This document shows positions 8,962 to 16,438 of a stretch of DNA of 64,000 nt, piece after piece. Position numbers and translations under genes: made by a program. Positions within the stretch are counted from its first letter, which is position 1, and every line of letters starts with the position of its first letter. The notes beneath the pieces are model-generated. The model searched no databases. It saw only the letters and a program-made list of their open reading frames with translations, and was not told the DNA's origin. The stretch spans positions 62,001 through 126,000 of the forward strand of contig DATHZQ010000091.1 in NCBI GenBank assembly GCA_035458525.1. The letters are read 5' to 3'. Source of the stretch: DATHZQ01 sp035458525 (GTDB lineage: Bacteria > Actinomycetota > Acidimicrobiia > Spongiisociales > UBA5794).

Positions 8962-9502
8962 GCGTCGATGCCGGGTAGAGGCGAAGGTCCTCCAACGTCC
9001 CGTTGCCGGAACGACGCTGTGGTTCCCAGGAACCCCGTGGCGCTCAGTCGGCGGTGCGACGATCCTCGGACCGCCACCTCCGCCGCCCTCGACCGTGATG
9101 GTCGGAAGGTTGCTCGCCGACTCGAACGCAAAGGTGACGGTGCCGCCGTCGGGAACCGTAGATGGGATGTTGGCGCCACCCAGCACGCCGCCGTCGCCGT
9201 AGTTCTCGTCCCACGATTTCGTTGATGGCGATCTTGGCCTCGTAGTCGCCTGCGGGTATGGCGCTGGTCGTGAAATCACCACGCCACACCCCGTCGCCGT
9301 TGGCCAAGAGGTCTGGATCGAGCTCGACGTCGGCGCAATCGGGCTGCCAATCGCCGGGACAACCGAGCGCAGCGTTGAAGCTGCCGGGCAAAGCAACACT
9401 GATTGGAGGCGTCGTGTGGTCGGCGACGGCCGTTGCGACCGGGGCAACGGTGATCAGCAGGACGATCGCGAGGAGCGCTCGCAACGGACGAGGAAGTTCC
9501 AT
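8947..9502 (-). pseudogene. Secreted pullulanase-type (X25-like) carbohydrate module, frameshifted
   Basis: The start at 9502 gives a good signal peptide (LLAIVLLITVAPVATAVA) followed by ISVALPGSFNAALGCPGDW and DGVWRGDFTTSAIPAGDYE, a pattern I recognise from the X25 modules of bacterial pullulanases. At about 9218-9222 the frame breaks within a GAAATCG run. One base fewer restores the expected continuation, KIAINE-SWDENYGDGGVLGG, which then reads on to TITV and a glycine run. After that the sequence loses similarity and stops at 8947. The protein would be a small secreted starch-binding-like domain without a catalytic part. A single homopolymer indel could also be a sequencing error. Confidence 0.6.
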
Positions 9503-9805
9503 CGTTCTCCGCTTCGGAAACGCTCGGTTTCCCCCCTGTTCCGCCTCCGAGGTCAGCCGACACGTCGAGGCCTACACATAGCTGCGAGCTGCAACCATCC
9601 GGCCACAAATGAGCCGCCGGACCCATGCTCTTTTTTTCCGGCGGGCTCCGGGTATTCGGTCCCTACTCACGGACGGCGGAAAGGCCCAAGATGGAACCAT
9701 ACGGAGAGTGACGGGGGGCGCTTGAAGTCCGGCTCAAATGCGGTCACCCGAGCCGGACCTAGCCAATGGTGAGACCGACCCGCATCTAGCGGCTGGGAGG
9801 TCGCC
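9503..9805. other. 303-bp non-coding leader region of the surface-protein gene
   Basis: I see no gene here. It contains a T8 run at about 9633 bordered by CCGCCGG and CCGGCGG, and a perfect stem-loop at 9727-9758 close to the next start codon. It probably carries the promoters for the leftward secreted module and the rightward surface protein. I looked for GEMM-type and other known riboswitch cores and found no convincing match. Confidence 0.5.
9727..9758 (+). promoter_or_regulatory. Stem-loop in the leader of the LPVTG protein gene
   Basis: Perfect 9-bp arms GTCCGGCTC (9727-9735) and GAGCCGGAC (9750-9758) enclose a 14-nt loop. The hairpin ends 47 nt before the start codon at 9806 and 37 nt before the GGGAGG ribosome site. 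There is no T run, so it is not a typical intrinsic terminator; it could stabilise the mRNA or control translation. Confidence 0.45.
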
Positions 9806-12643
9806 ATGGCGTTTGCTCGTACCTACCGAGTCATGGGGGCGCTCTTCCTCGTCGCGGGCATGCTGGTTGTTCCTGCAGTCCCCGCTGCAGGTGACGACGG
9901 CGTGGAATACCGAGGCAATCTCACGTGTGAGGACCTCGACGCAACGTGGACGACGCTCTACAAGGCCGACTTCGATGAAGGGGCTCCGGCATCAGGGAGT
10001 CACGGGCCCGTGACATGGGGCGTTCGCGACACGAGCAACGGTGAGGTGGTCGACTGGACCTCCACGACGCCCCTGATCGCCGTCCTCGTCAAAGGCGGGC
10101 CTGGTGGCTACGAATACGACTACTCCCCTGCCGGAACCAGCGGTGGAACCGGTCTCCATGCGTTGGAGCGACCGAGCGGCTCGTGGGCCGACATCAGCCA
10201 CGTGACGTTCTGCCAGGCGGAGCAACCACCGCCGGAGCCGGCGACGGTGACCGTCACCAAGCAGATGGTTCCTCCCGACGACAGCGTGGCCTTCACCTTC
10301 ACCTCGTCGCTCCCCGGGTTCCCAGTCGACTTGGGACACAACCAATCAGCAACGGCTGAGGTCGAGGCGGGCACGTACGCCGTCACCGAGGCAACCATCC
10401 CCGGCTGGATCCTGAGCGACATCGACTGCACGGGAGCAGGCGGCGCGGTCTCGGACCTCGGCACTGGGACCGTGAACGTGACCGTCGCCGCGGGCGACAA
10501 CGTCAACTGCACGTTCACCAACGAACAGGCACCGGAGCCCGAGCCGGCCACGCTCACGCTGGCCAAGGTCACCGACCCGGCGGACGACGACGTTTCGTTC
10601 CGCTTCTTCGGTCCGAACGGCTGGAAGCCCGTGCTCGGACACGGCGACTCGTCGACGATCGAAGTCGAGCCGGGCACGTACACGATGCGTGAGAAGTTCG
10701 ATCACGCGTGGGATCTCACGTCGATCGTCTGTGATGGAGGCGATCCTGCGATCGACCTCGCCGGCGGCACGGCGACCGTCACGGTCGGCGACGGAGACCA
10801 CGTCACGTGCACCTACACGAACACCGTGACCTGCCCGCAGCACGGCTACATCGCCATCGAGAAGTACACGGATCCGGTCGATGAGACGGTCCCGTTTGCG
10901 TTCACGTCCGATGCGGTGAGCCGCGAAGGCGATCCGTTCCTGCCGGTGCTCAACCACGGCGATTCGGACTACGTGATGGTGCAGCCCGGCACCTACTCGA
11001 TCACCGAGTTGGGGGTCCCGGGCTGGACACTGGGCAGCGTGGTCTGCGACGACCCTGATTCTGTCGTCGACCTGGCGACGGCCACCGCGACGGTGACGGT
11101 CTCCTCGGACGAGCTGGCCACGTGCGTGTTCACCAACAACGCCATCGACGAGCCCGACCCGGGCGAGCTCGTGATCCGCAAGTCAACGGACCCGCGAGGT
11201 TCGAGCGAGACGTGGACCTTCACCTCGGACATCGCCGGTTTCGAGCCAGTGCTCGGGGACGGCGAGTCGGCGTCGGTCTCCGTCGACGCGGGCACGTACA
11301 CGGTCACCGAGCAGCTCGACCAGAACTGGAAGCTCACAAACCTGACCTGCACGGATCCGGAAGCGGAGATCGACCTGGCAGCCGGTTCGGCAACCGTGGT
11401 CATCCCCGCGGGCGAGACCGTGACGTGCACCTACACCAACACGAGGATCCCAGAGCCGGAGCCGGCCACCATCGTCATCGAGAAAGAGACCGACCCGGTC
11501 GGGTCGCCGGATGAGTTCGGATTCCTGGTGATCGCAGGCGAGGACATGGTGATCCACGAAGCCGAGTTGTCGGATGGAGAACGTGTCGCCGTCGAGGTCG
11601 ATCCCGGCTCCTATGCCATCTACGAGGTCTTCCATCCCGATTGGGACCTGGCCGCGATCAGCTGCAGCCCCGACGGGGACGTCAGCATCGATCGGAGAAC
11701 GGCTCGCGTCGCCGTCGATGCCGGCGAAACGGTCACCTGCACCTTCACGAACGCGCGGGTGCCCGAGACACCGCCGGGGCGGGTCATCGTCGAGAAGGTC
11801 ACCGAGCCTGCGGGGGCCGACCAAGCGTTCGAGTTCACCGTGATGATGGGTGACGGCTCGATGTTCGACGGACCACTCCGCGACGGCGAGTCCGTCACGG
11901 TCGAGTTCACGACGCCGGATCGCATCTTCAACACCAAGTACGTGGAGATCGGGGAGATGTGGGTCGACGGTTGGAGGACCACCGACATCACCTGTGACGC
12001 CGATCCCGTCGTGCTCAGCCTGGAGAACTCCTACGTCGGACTCGAGGTCGATCCCGGGGAGACGGTGACTTGCACGTTCACCAACACGCAGGAAACACCG
12101 CGGCCGCTCGGGTCGATCGGCGACTTCGTGTGGAACGACGTCAATCGGAACGGGGTGCAGGATCCGGACGAACCCGGGATCCCCGGCGTCCGAGTCAACC
12201 TGTACGCCCCGCCGGGCGCGGCGCTCGGATCGCACGCCGCCGTGGCGAGCGCGCAGGCCACGACAGACGGCTTGACGTTGCTGGCGACGACCAAGACCGA
12301 CAGCGCCGGCAAGTACCTGTTCAGCGATCTCCCGGCGGGCGACTACGTCGTGGAGTTCACGGGAGTGCCGACGGGCTACAACTTCACCACGCCATTCGCC
12401 GCCGCTCGCACGATCGACAGCGACGCAGGAACGACAGACGGGCGCACCCCGGTGATGGTGCTGGCCGAGGGGTTCCACGACACGACCTGCGATGCAGGCC
12501 TCTATATCGTGAAAGGGCCGACCGGCGAGATCCTCCCGGTGACCGGGGCCGATCTCATGCAACCGCTGGTTGCGGGCACGGCGCTGCTTGCGCTTGGTCT
12601 GGTGCTCGTCGCTGCCACCCGGCCACGCCGCCAGACGGTGTGA
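9806..12643 (+). CDS. Sortase-sorted surface protein with six prealbumin-like repeats, SdrD-type B domain and LPVTG motif
   Basis: A 945-residue cell-wall protein. Residues 1-32 are a signal peptide. A cysteine-containing N-terminal domain (about 33-140) precedes six repeats of about 100 residues (about 145-762). Each repeat opens like IVIEKETDP or VIVEKVTEP and closes with C-T-F/Y-T-N. A single SdrD B-like domain follows at about 770-905 (GSIGDFVWNDVNRNGVQD, then AGKYLFSDLPAGDY). The end is a complete sorting signal: LPVTG at 910-914, a hydrophobic segment and RPRR. A sortase should link it to peptidoglycan; none is encoded in this window. The repeat folds suggest a stalk or adhesin; the ligand is unknown. 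GGGAGG before ATG 9806 supports the start. Confidence 0.9.
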   Translation: MAFARTYRVMGALFLVAGMLVVPAVPAAGDDGVEYRGNLTCEDLDATWTTLYKADFDEGAPASGSHGPVTWGVRDTSNGEVVDWTSTTPLIAVLVKGGPGGYEYDYSPAGTSGGTGLHALERPSGSWADISHVTFCQAEQPPPEPATVTVTKQMVPPDDSVAFTFTSSLPGFPVDLGHNQSATAEVEAGTYAVTEATIPGWILSDIDCTGAGGAVSDLGTGTVNVTVAAGDNVNCTFTNEQAPEPEPATLTLAKVTDPADDDVSFRFFGPNGWKPVLGHGDSSTIEVEPGTYTMREKFDHAWDLTSIVCDGGDPAIDLAGGTATVTVGDGDHVTCTYTNTVTCPQHGYIAIEKYTDPVDETVPFAFTSDAVSREGDPFLPVLNHGDSDYVMVQPGTYSITELGVPGWTLGSVVCDDPDSVVDLATATATVTVSSDELATCVFTNNAIDEPDPGELVIRKSTDPRGSSETWTFTSDIAGFEPVLGDGESASVSVDAGTYTVTEQLDQNWKLTNLTCTDPEAEIDLAAGSATVVIPAGETVTCTYTNTRIPEPEPATIVIEKETDPVGSPDEFGFLVIAGEDMVIHEAELSDGERVAVEVDPGSYAIYEVFHPDWDLAAISCSPDGDVSIDRRTARVAVDAGETVTCTFTNARVPETPPGRVIVEKVTEPAGADQAFEFTVMMGDGSMFDGPLRDGESVTVEFTTPDRIFNTKYVEIGEMWVDGWRTTDITCDADPVVLSLENSYVGLEVDPGETVTCTFTNTQETPRPLGSIGDFVWNDVNRNGVQDPDEPGIPGVRVNLYAPPGAALGSHAAVASAQATTDGLTLLATTKTDSAGKYLFSDLPAGDYVVEFTGVPTGYNFTTPFAAARTIDSDAGTTDGRTPVMVLAEGFHDTTCDAGLYIVKGPTGEILPVTGADLMQPLVAGTALLALGLVLVAATRPRRQTV
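10236..12090 (+). repeat. Six tandem ~100-codon repeats within the surface-protein gene
   Basis: Units begin near 10236, 10542, 10842, 11158, 11461 and 11775. At protein level each shows K-x-T-[DE]-P near the start, a V-x-[AP]-G-[TS]-Y core and a C-T-[FY]-T-N end. The DNA is diverged, so the array is old rather than a recent duplication. Confidence 0.8.
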
Positions 12644-12656
12644 CCGCATGACGCCC

Positions 12657-12683
12657 GGCGGGGGCTGCCGAGCAGCCCCCGCC
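12657..12683. terminator. Strong hairpin between convergent genes
   Basis: Perfect 12-bp arms GGCGGGGGCTGC and GCAGCCCCCGCC enclose a CGA loop. It lies 14 bp after the surface-protein stop and 6 bp beyond the thioesterase stop on the other strand, so it probably ends transcription from both sides. No U tract follows. Confidence 0.75.
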
Positions 12684-12688
12684 CGGTG

Positions 12689-13159
12689 TCAATAACGCGT
12701 CAACGCTCGGAGAACGGGCCGCCAGCCGGCACGCAGCTTGGCCGTCGTCTTGCCGTCCGGTCCGATGATCTCGGCTTCGACGACGAGTTCCGTCGACTTC
12801 CGCTCCACGAGACGGCCCACGAGACGAACAGGAGTCTCGACGGGTGTGGGCCTGCTGAGGGCAACGTCCAGGCGGTAGGTGAGGAAGGGAGGGTGCTCGG
12901 CCCAGTCGTAGCCGTGGAGCTCGTTCACCAAAACGGCTCCGGTGTGACAGTCGAGCAACGTCGTCACCACGCCGCCATTGGCGATGCCGTAGCCGTTCTC
13001 GTGTGTCGCAGGAATGACGACGTCGGCCGTGACGACCTCGCCGTCAGGGAAGCTGCGAAGACCCAGACCCACCGGGTTCGCCGGCCCACACCCGAAGCAC
13101 ATCCCCTCCGGGTTGTGCTGTTCCTGAATGCTGGTCGTGCCGCTTGCCTCGCCCGCCAT
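12689..13159 (-). CDS. PaaI-type hotdog-fold thioesterase
   Basis: A 156-residue hotdog protein. It shows CFGCGPANPVGLGL, the N-terminal loop typical of this group, then HENGYGIANGGVVTTLLDCHTG, the central helix region that carries the catalytic residues in PaaI/YbgC-like enzymes. It should hydrolyse an acyl-CoA thioester in the cytoplasm; the acyl group cannot be read from sequence. It is a single gene facing the surface-protein gene across the hairpin at 12657. Confidence 0.82.
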   Translation of the reverse strand: MAGEASGTTSIQEQHNPEGMCFGCGPANPVGLGLRSFPDGEVVTADVVIPATHENGYGIANGGVVTTLLDCHTGAVLVNELHGYDWAEHPPFLTYRLDVALSRPTPVETPVRLVGRLVERKSTELVVEAEIIGPDGKTTAKLRAGWRPVLRALTRY

Positions 13160-13198
13160 GTCCCCTCCCGAGAAGCTTCCGCGACGGTAGCGGGAGAC

Positions 13199-13438
13199 TC
13201 ACTCGTAGGCCACGGCACGGTCGATCCGCTCGTGCACCGTTTCCATGAGTGCCACTTCGAGTTTCCGCAACAATCGAGCCGTCACCAGGTCACAAGCCCA
13301 ACCGTCGATCGAGCCGTCATCGTGGCGCACCGCCCGCGCCTTCGCCTCGATCACGCCACTGGCTGCGTGTAAGGAGGCCACTCCCTCGACGGCATTCCCC
13401 ACCATGGACAGATCGATCGTGAGCGCTACCTCCGCCAT
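13199..13438 (-). CDS. Small hypothetical protein (79 aa)
   Basis: I do not recognise this protein. The start at 13438 is chosen because a near-perfect ribosome site, AAAGGAGG, lies 5 nt upstream. The sequence is soluble-looking, with a short N-terminal beta-like stretch (EVALTIDLS) and an amphipathic C-terminal half (TARLLRKLEVALMETVHERI). It sits between the thioesterase and the MtfA-like gene on the same strand with short gaps, but nothing links their functions. Confidence 0.6.
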   Translation of the reverse strand: MAEVALTIDLSMVGNAVEGVASLHAASGVIEAKARAVRHDDGSIDGWACDLVTARLLRKLEVALMETVHERIDRAVAYE

Positions 13439-13540
13439 CGGGCCTCCTTTGCAGGCTGCCTCGTATCGTCCCCAACGGACGGCGTCGCAGAGTAGAGGCC
13501 GGAGGTCCCAGGCGCGGCACGATCGGGCTCGATCCGGCAC

Positions 13541-14281
13541 TCACTCGGGACGGCGTTGCGACGGGTCCTGCCGGAAGAAGCCGGCGAGCTGCCGGTACAG
13601 CGCGGGGTACCGGCGCATGAGCTCGGTGGGGCGTGTGAAGAACCGTTCGGTGGCAACGGCGAACAGCTCGCCGTGATTCGTCGTTGCGTAGCGTCCGAAA
13701 AAGAGGTCGATCTCCGCGATGAGCCCGGCGTAGACGGCTTGGAGCGTCTGTTGCCATTCCAGCTCTGCGGGCCTCCCACCCAGGGGCGGCATGCCGTCCA
13801 CCACGCCGTCCACCAAGTCGAGCCGGTGCGCCAGCTCGTGAATCGCGACGTTGCGACCGCGCTCGGGAAATCGGGAACCGGTGTCGACTGCCTTCCACAC
13901 GAGAACGACCGGACCGCCCCGCGTCGTCTCACCATGGATCGTCAGGGGCCCCGCCGAGGAAACCCCGCTGCCGAGATTGCGAACGCCACGGCGCACGATG
14001 GTGGTCGGATACAGCACCACCGAGCTCACGTCGGAGAAGGGATCCCTGTCGAATCCGAGCGTCATCAGCGCAGCGTGGGCGCCCACCACGATTTGCGCGG
14101 TCGGATCTACCTCCATCCCAATGCCCTCCCACCGGCAACCGCCGATGAAGCGCACACAGCCTTCGAGCAGGCGATCCTGGCCGGCCGCGTCGAGGTCCCT
14201 CCACAACGCCACCCGATCATCCAGCACGCGCCGCATCTCGGTTGGAGCGATCGACAAAGGCTTGCGACGCCTCGAGAACAT
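13541..14281 (-). CDS. mtfA: MtfA-family zinc metallopeptidase (M90)
   Basis: A 246-residue protein with the MtfA zinc motif H148-E149-L-A-H152 in the context NVAIHELAHRLD, and the conserved C-terminal PALYRQLAGFFRQDP. In E. coli, MtfA binds the repressor Mlc and thereby derepresses the glucose PTS gene ptsG; it also has weak aminopeptidase activity. No Mlc or PTS gene is nearby, so the partner here is unknown. The ATG at 14281 (MFSRRRKPL) aligns best with family N-termini; an upstream in-frame start would add 21 residues. Confidence 0.88.
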   Translation of the reverse strand: MFSRRRKPLSIAPTEMRRVLDDRVALWRDLDAAGQDRLLEGCVRFIGGCRWEGIGMEVDPTAQIVVGAHAALMTLGFDRDPFSDVSSVVLYPTTIVRRGVRNLGSGVSSAGPLTIHGETTRGGPVVLVWKAVDTGSRFPERGRNVAIHELAHRLDLVDGVVDGMPPLGGRPAELEWQQTLQAVYAGLIAEIDLFFGRYATTNHGELFAVATERFFTRPTELMRRYPALYRQLAGFFRQDPSQRRPE

Positions 14282-14426
14282 GCCATGACGGTAGGCACAA
14301 TCCGCACCGGCGACCGCACTGGGCGACCTCGAGGCCACGATCACAATGGGCCGAGCGACTCTTGGTGTACCAGCAGAGAGTCGTCACACTGGTCGACAGG
14401 CCAGACACTAGACAGAGGTGATCGAC

Positions 14427-15464
14427 GTGCCCATTCGACGAGGGGCGATGCTGATCGCCGTCTTTGCATTGCTAGCGGCCGCCTGTGGAGGCGGCGACGC
14501 AAGCGATACCGGGACGGCGTCAGACGACGAAACGAGAACAACCGCCGTAACCGAAACGACGGTTGCAGAGACGACAACGACCGCTGCCGCGGAAACGACG
14601 ACGACCGCCGCGCCGGAAACGACGACCACTGCGGTCGATCCGACGACGACAACCGTCGCCGGTGACACGCTTGCATTCAGCGAGCTCGACAGCGCCTTCG
14701 TCAAGACGAGCGAGATCGACGCGGCCCGCATGGAGGGATCGATCGTCATCGCCGGCATCGAAGGCCTCCCGAGCGGCACCGAGTTTGCCATGCCCTTCTC
14801 AGGAGCCTTCGACAACGCCACCGGGGCCTTCTCGTTCACCATGGACCTGAGCGGCATCGCAGCCGCCGCAGGCGAGGAGATTCCTGCCGAATTCGGGGAC
14901 CTGTTCTCGGAGATGGAGATCCGCACCATCGGCGACGTCGCCTACATGCGGTTCCCCTTCTTCAGCGCGTTCCTCGGAGTCGAGACCGAGTGGATCAAGA
15001 TCCCCGCAGATGAGGCCGGCTCTGCAGCCGGCGGCTTCTCCGGCGGCGTGAGCCCGGCGAACCCCACCGGCTCGCTCGACGCATTCCGCGATGCCGATGC
15101 GAAGGTGTCCGAGCTCGGACGCGAAGAGGTCCGCGGCGTCGAGACGACTCGCTATCTCGTCCTGATCGACATGGAGCAGCTGCTCGCCAATGCCACACCC
15201 GAAGAGCGTGCGGAGCTCGAAGCGCAGGGCCCGCTGCCCTTCGACGAGCTGCCGTTGCAGCTGTGGATCGGCGACGACGACCTCATCTATCGCTACGTGA
15301 TGGACATCTCGGGCGACTCCGTCGATGCTGCCCCGGGTGAGGGCTTCGAGCGGATGACGATGACGTTCGACATCTACGACTACGGCGCAACGATAGAGAT
15401 CGAAGAACCGCCTGCCGCGGACGTGACCGACGCCGAAGAACTCGGCGGCCTGTTCGACTTCTAG
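14427..15464 (+). CDS. LppX/LprG-type lipoprotein with Thr-rich linker
   Basis: A 345-residue lipoprotein. The signal peptide ends in the lipobox LAAAC, followed by a Gly/Asp patch and a linker of about 40 residues rich in TTTT and Ala. The remaining domain resembles the LppX_LprAFG fold, which in mycobacteria binds acyl lipids and carries them across the envelope. GTG 14427 is preferred because AGAGGTGATC, complementary to the 16S tail, ends 3 nt before it; GTG 14418 lies inside that site. A second protein of the same family starts at 15711, so the pair looks like a duplication. Confidence 0.75.
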   Translation: MPIRRGAMLIAVFALLAAACGGGDASDTGTASDDETRTTAVTETTVAETTTTAAAETTTTAAPETTTTAVDPTTTTVAGDTLAFSELDSAFVKTSEIDAARMEGSIVIAGIEGLPSGTEFAMPFSGAFDNATGAFSFTMDLSGIAAAAGEEIPAEFGDLFSEMEIRTIGDVAYMRFPFFSAFLGVETEWIKIPADEAGSAAGGFSGGVSPANPTGSLDAFRDADAKVSELGREEVRGVETTRYLVLIDMEQLLANATPEERAELEAQGPLPFDELPLQLWIGDDDLIYRYVMDISGDSVDAAPGEGFERMTMTFDIYDYGATIEIEEPPAADVTDAEELGGLFDF

Positions 15465-15469
15465 GGAAT

Positions 15470-15493
15470 TCGCTCGAAACAGGCTTCGAGCGA
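15470..15493 (+). terminator. Hairpin after the first LppX-like gene
   Basis: Perfect 9-bp arms TCGCTCGAA and TTCGAGCGA enclose a 6-nt loop, starting 6 nt after the stop codon. A second stem with one G-U pair lies at 15534-15558. There is no U tract, so termination strength is uncertain. Confidence 0.5.
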
Positions 15494-15710
15494 GTTGCAT
15501 GCGACCCGGAGCGGTGCTCGGGGTCGAACCGGTTGTCGGCCCTACAGGCCGGCAACGCTCCCCCTCCTCGGCCGCCCATCGCTTCGCTTGCGAACTCGGT
15601 ATCCCGATGTTGATCGGGCGGAGAGGGCTTGGACGGCCGAGGGGCTCAGGATCTCGCGGAGAAAGTCCCGGCATACCGGTATCGTGCGGGGAGCCGCGTT
15701 TGAGGAGACT

Positions 15711-16436
15711 GTGCGCCGTTTCGGACTGTCGATGCTCGCCGTCGTCGCGCTTGCGGCGGCCGTTGCGGGCTGCGGCGGTGACGCCGAAGCGACGGGGCCC
15801 ACGTTGGCTCCTGACGTTGCTGGGCTGCTGGCTGCATCCGCCACCACCATGGGTGAGGTGGACACCGTGCGTTTCACCATCGAGCGCGGTGGCGCTCCCG
15901 TGTACATCGACCCTCTCGATGCGCTGGAGTTCGTCAGTGCGGAGGGCCGCTACGAGGGCCCATCTTCGGCAGACGCCGTCGTCGTGGTGGCCGTCGGAGA
16001 CCTCCGCGCCCAAGTCGGCGCAGTAGCCATCGATGGCGACACCTGGATCACCAACCCCATCACTGGTGATTGGGAACCAACCCCGGAGGGCTATGCCTTC
16101 GATCCGGCGACCTTGTTCGATCCCGATCTCGGCTGGCGGCCGTTGCTGGCGAGCGAGCTGTCGGAGCCCGAGCTCGTCGGACTCGAGTCGGTGGATGGCG
16201 GGGACTTGTACCACGTGCGGGGCCTCGCCTCGGAGGACCGCATCGAGGTGATCACGGCCGGGCTGGTGAGCCAGGACGTGGTGCTCGACCTGTGGCTCGA
16301 CCCGGTCGACGGCGCGGTCCGGATTGCCGAGTTCCCGACGATCTACCGCGGCGATGAGAGCGACTGGTCGCTCGTCTTCTTCGATTACGGGGAGCCCCTC
16401 GAGATCACCGTGCCGGATCTCGACGACGGGAGCTGA
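15711..16436 (+). CDS. LppX/LprG-type lipoprotein, second copy
   Basis: A 241-residue lipoprotein starting at GTG 15711, with AGGAG 5 nt upstream. The lipobox VAGC (about residue 21) is followed by Gly-Gly-Asp. The body (VDTVRFTIERGG, then GDTWITNPITGDW and DGAVRIAEF) follows the LppX_LprAFG pattern of a single hydrophobic-pocket beta domain. It lacks the Thr-rich linker of the previous gene. The stop is 2 nt before the TTG start of the MFS exporter. In mycobacteria LprG and the MFS exporter Rv1410 (P55) form an operon that moves triacylated lipids, so the same pairing here is meaningful. Confidence 0.8.
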   Translation: MRRFGLSMLAVVALAAAVAGCGGDAEATGPTLAPDVAGLLAASATTMGEVDTVRFTIERGGAPVYIDPLDALEFVSAEGRYEGPSSADAVVVVAVGDLRAQVGAVAIDGDTWITNPITGDWEPTPEGYAFDPATLFDPDLGWRPLLASELSEPELVGLESVDGGDLYHVRGLASEDRIEVITAGLVSQDVVLDLWLDPVDGAVRIAEFPTIYRGDESDWSLVFFDYGEPLEITVPDLDDGS

Positions 16437-16438
16437 GT

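Noticed and set aside
9503..9805. Possible GEMM (c-di-GMP-I) or other riboswitch in the leader of the surface-protein gene
   Set aside because: The region has purine-rich patches and a stem-loop, but the conserved GGACGCAAAGCC-type core and receptor helices are missing.
11183..12649. Long minus-strand frame opposite the surface-protein repeats
   Set aside because: It mirrors the repeat periodicity of the real gene and has no start signal or domain.
15480..15570. tRNA-like GGTCGAACC stretch with nearby stems
   Set aside because: No cloverleaf, acceptor stem or anticodon arm can be built; the two hairpins are better read as transcript-end structures.
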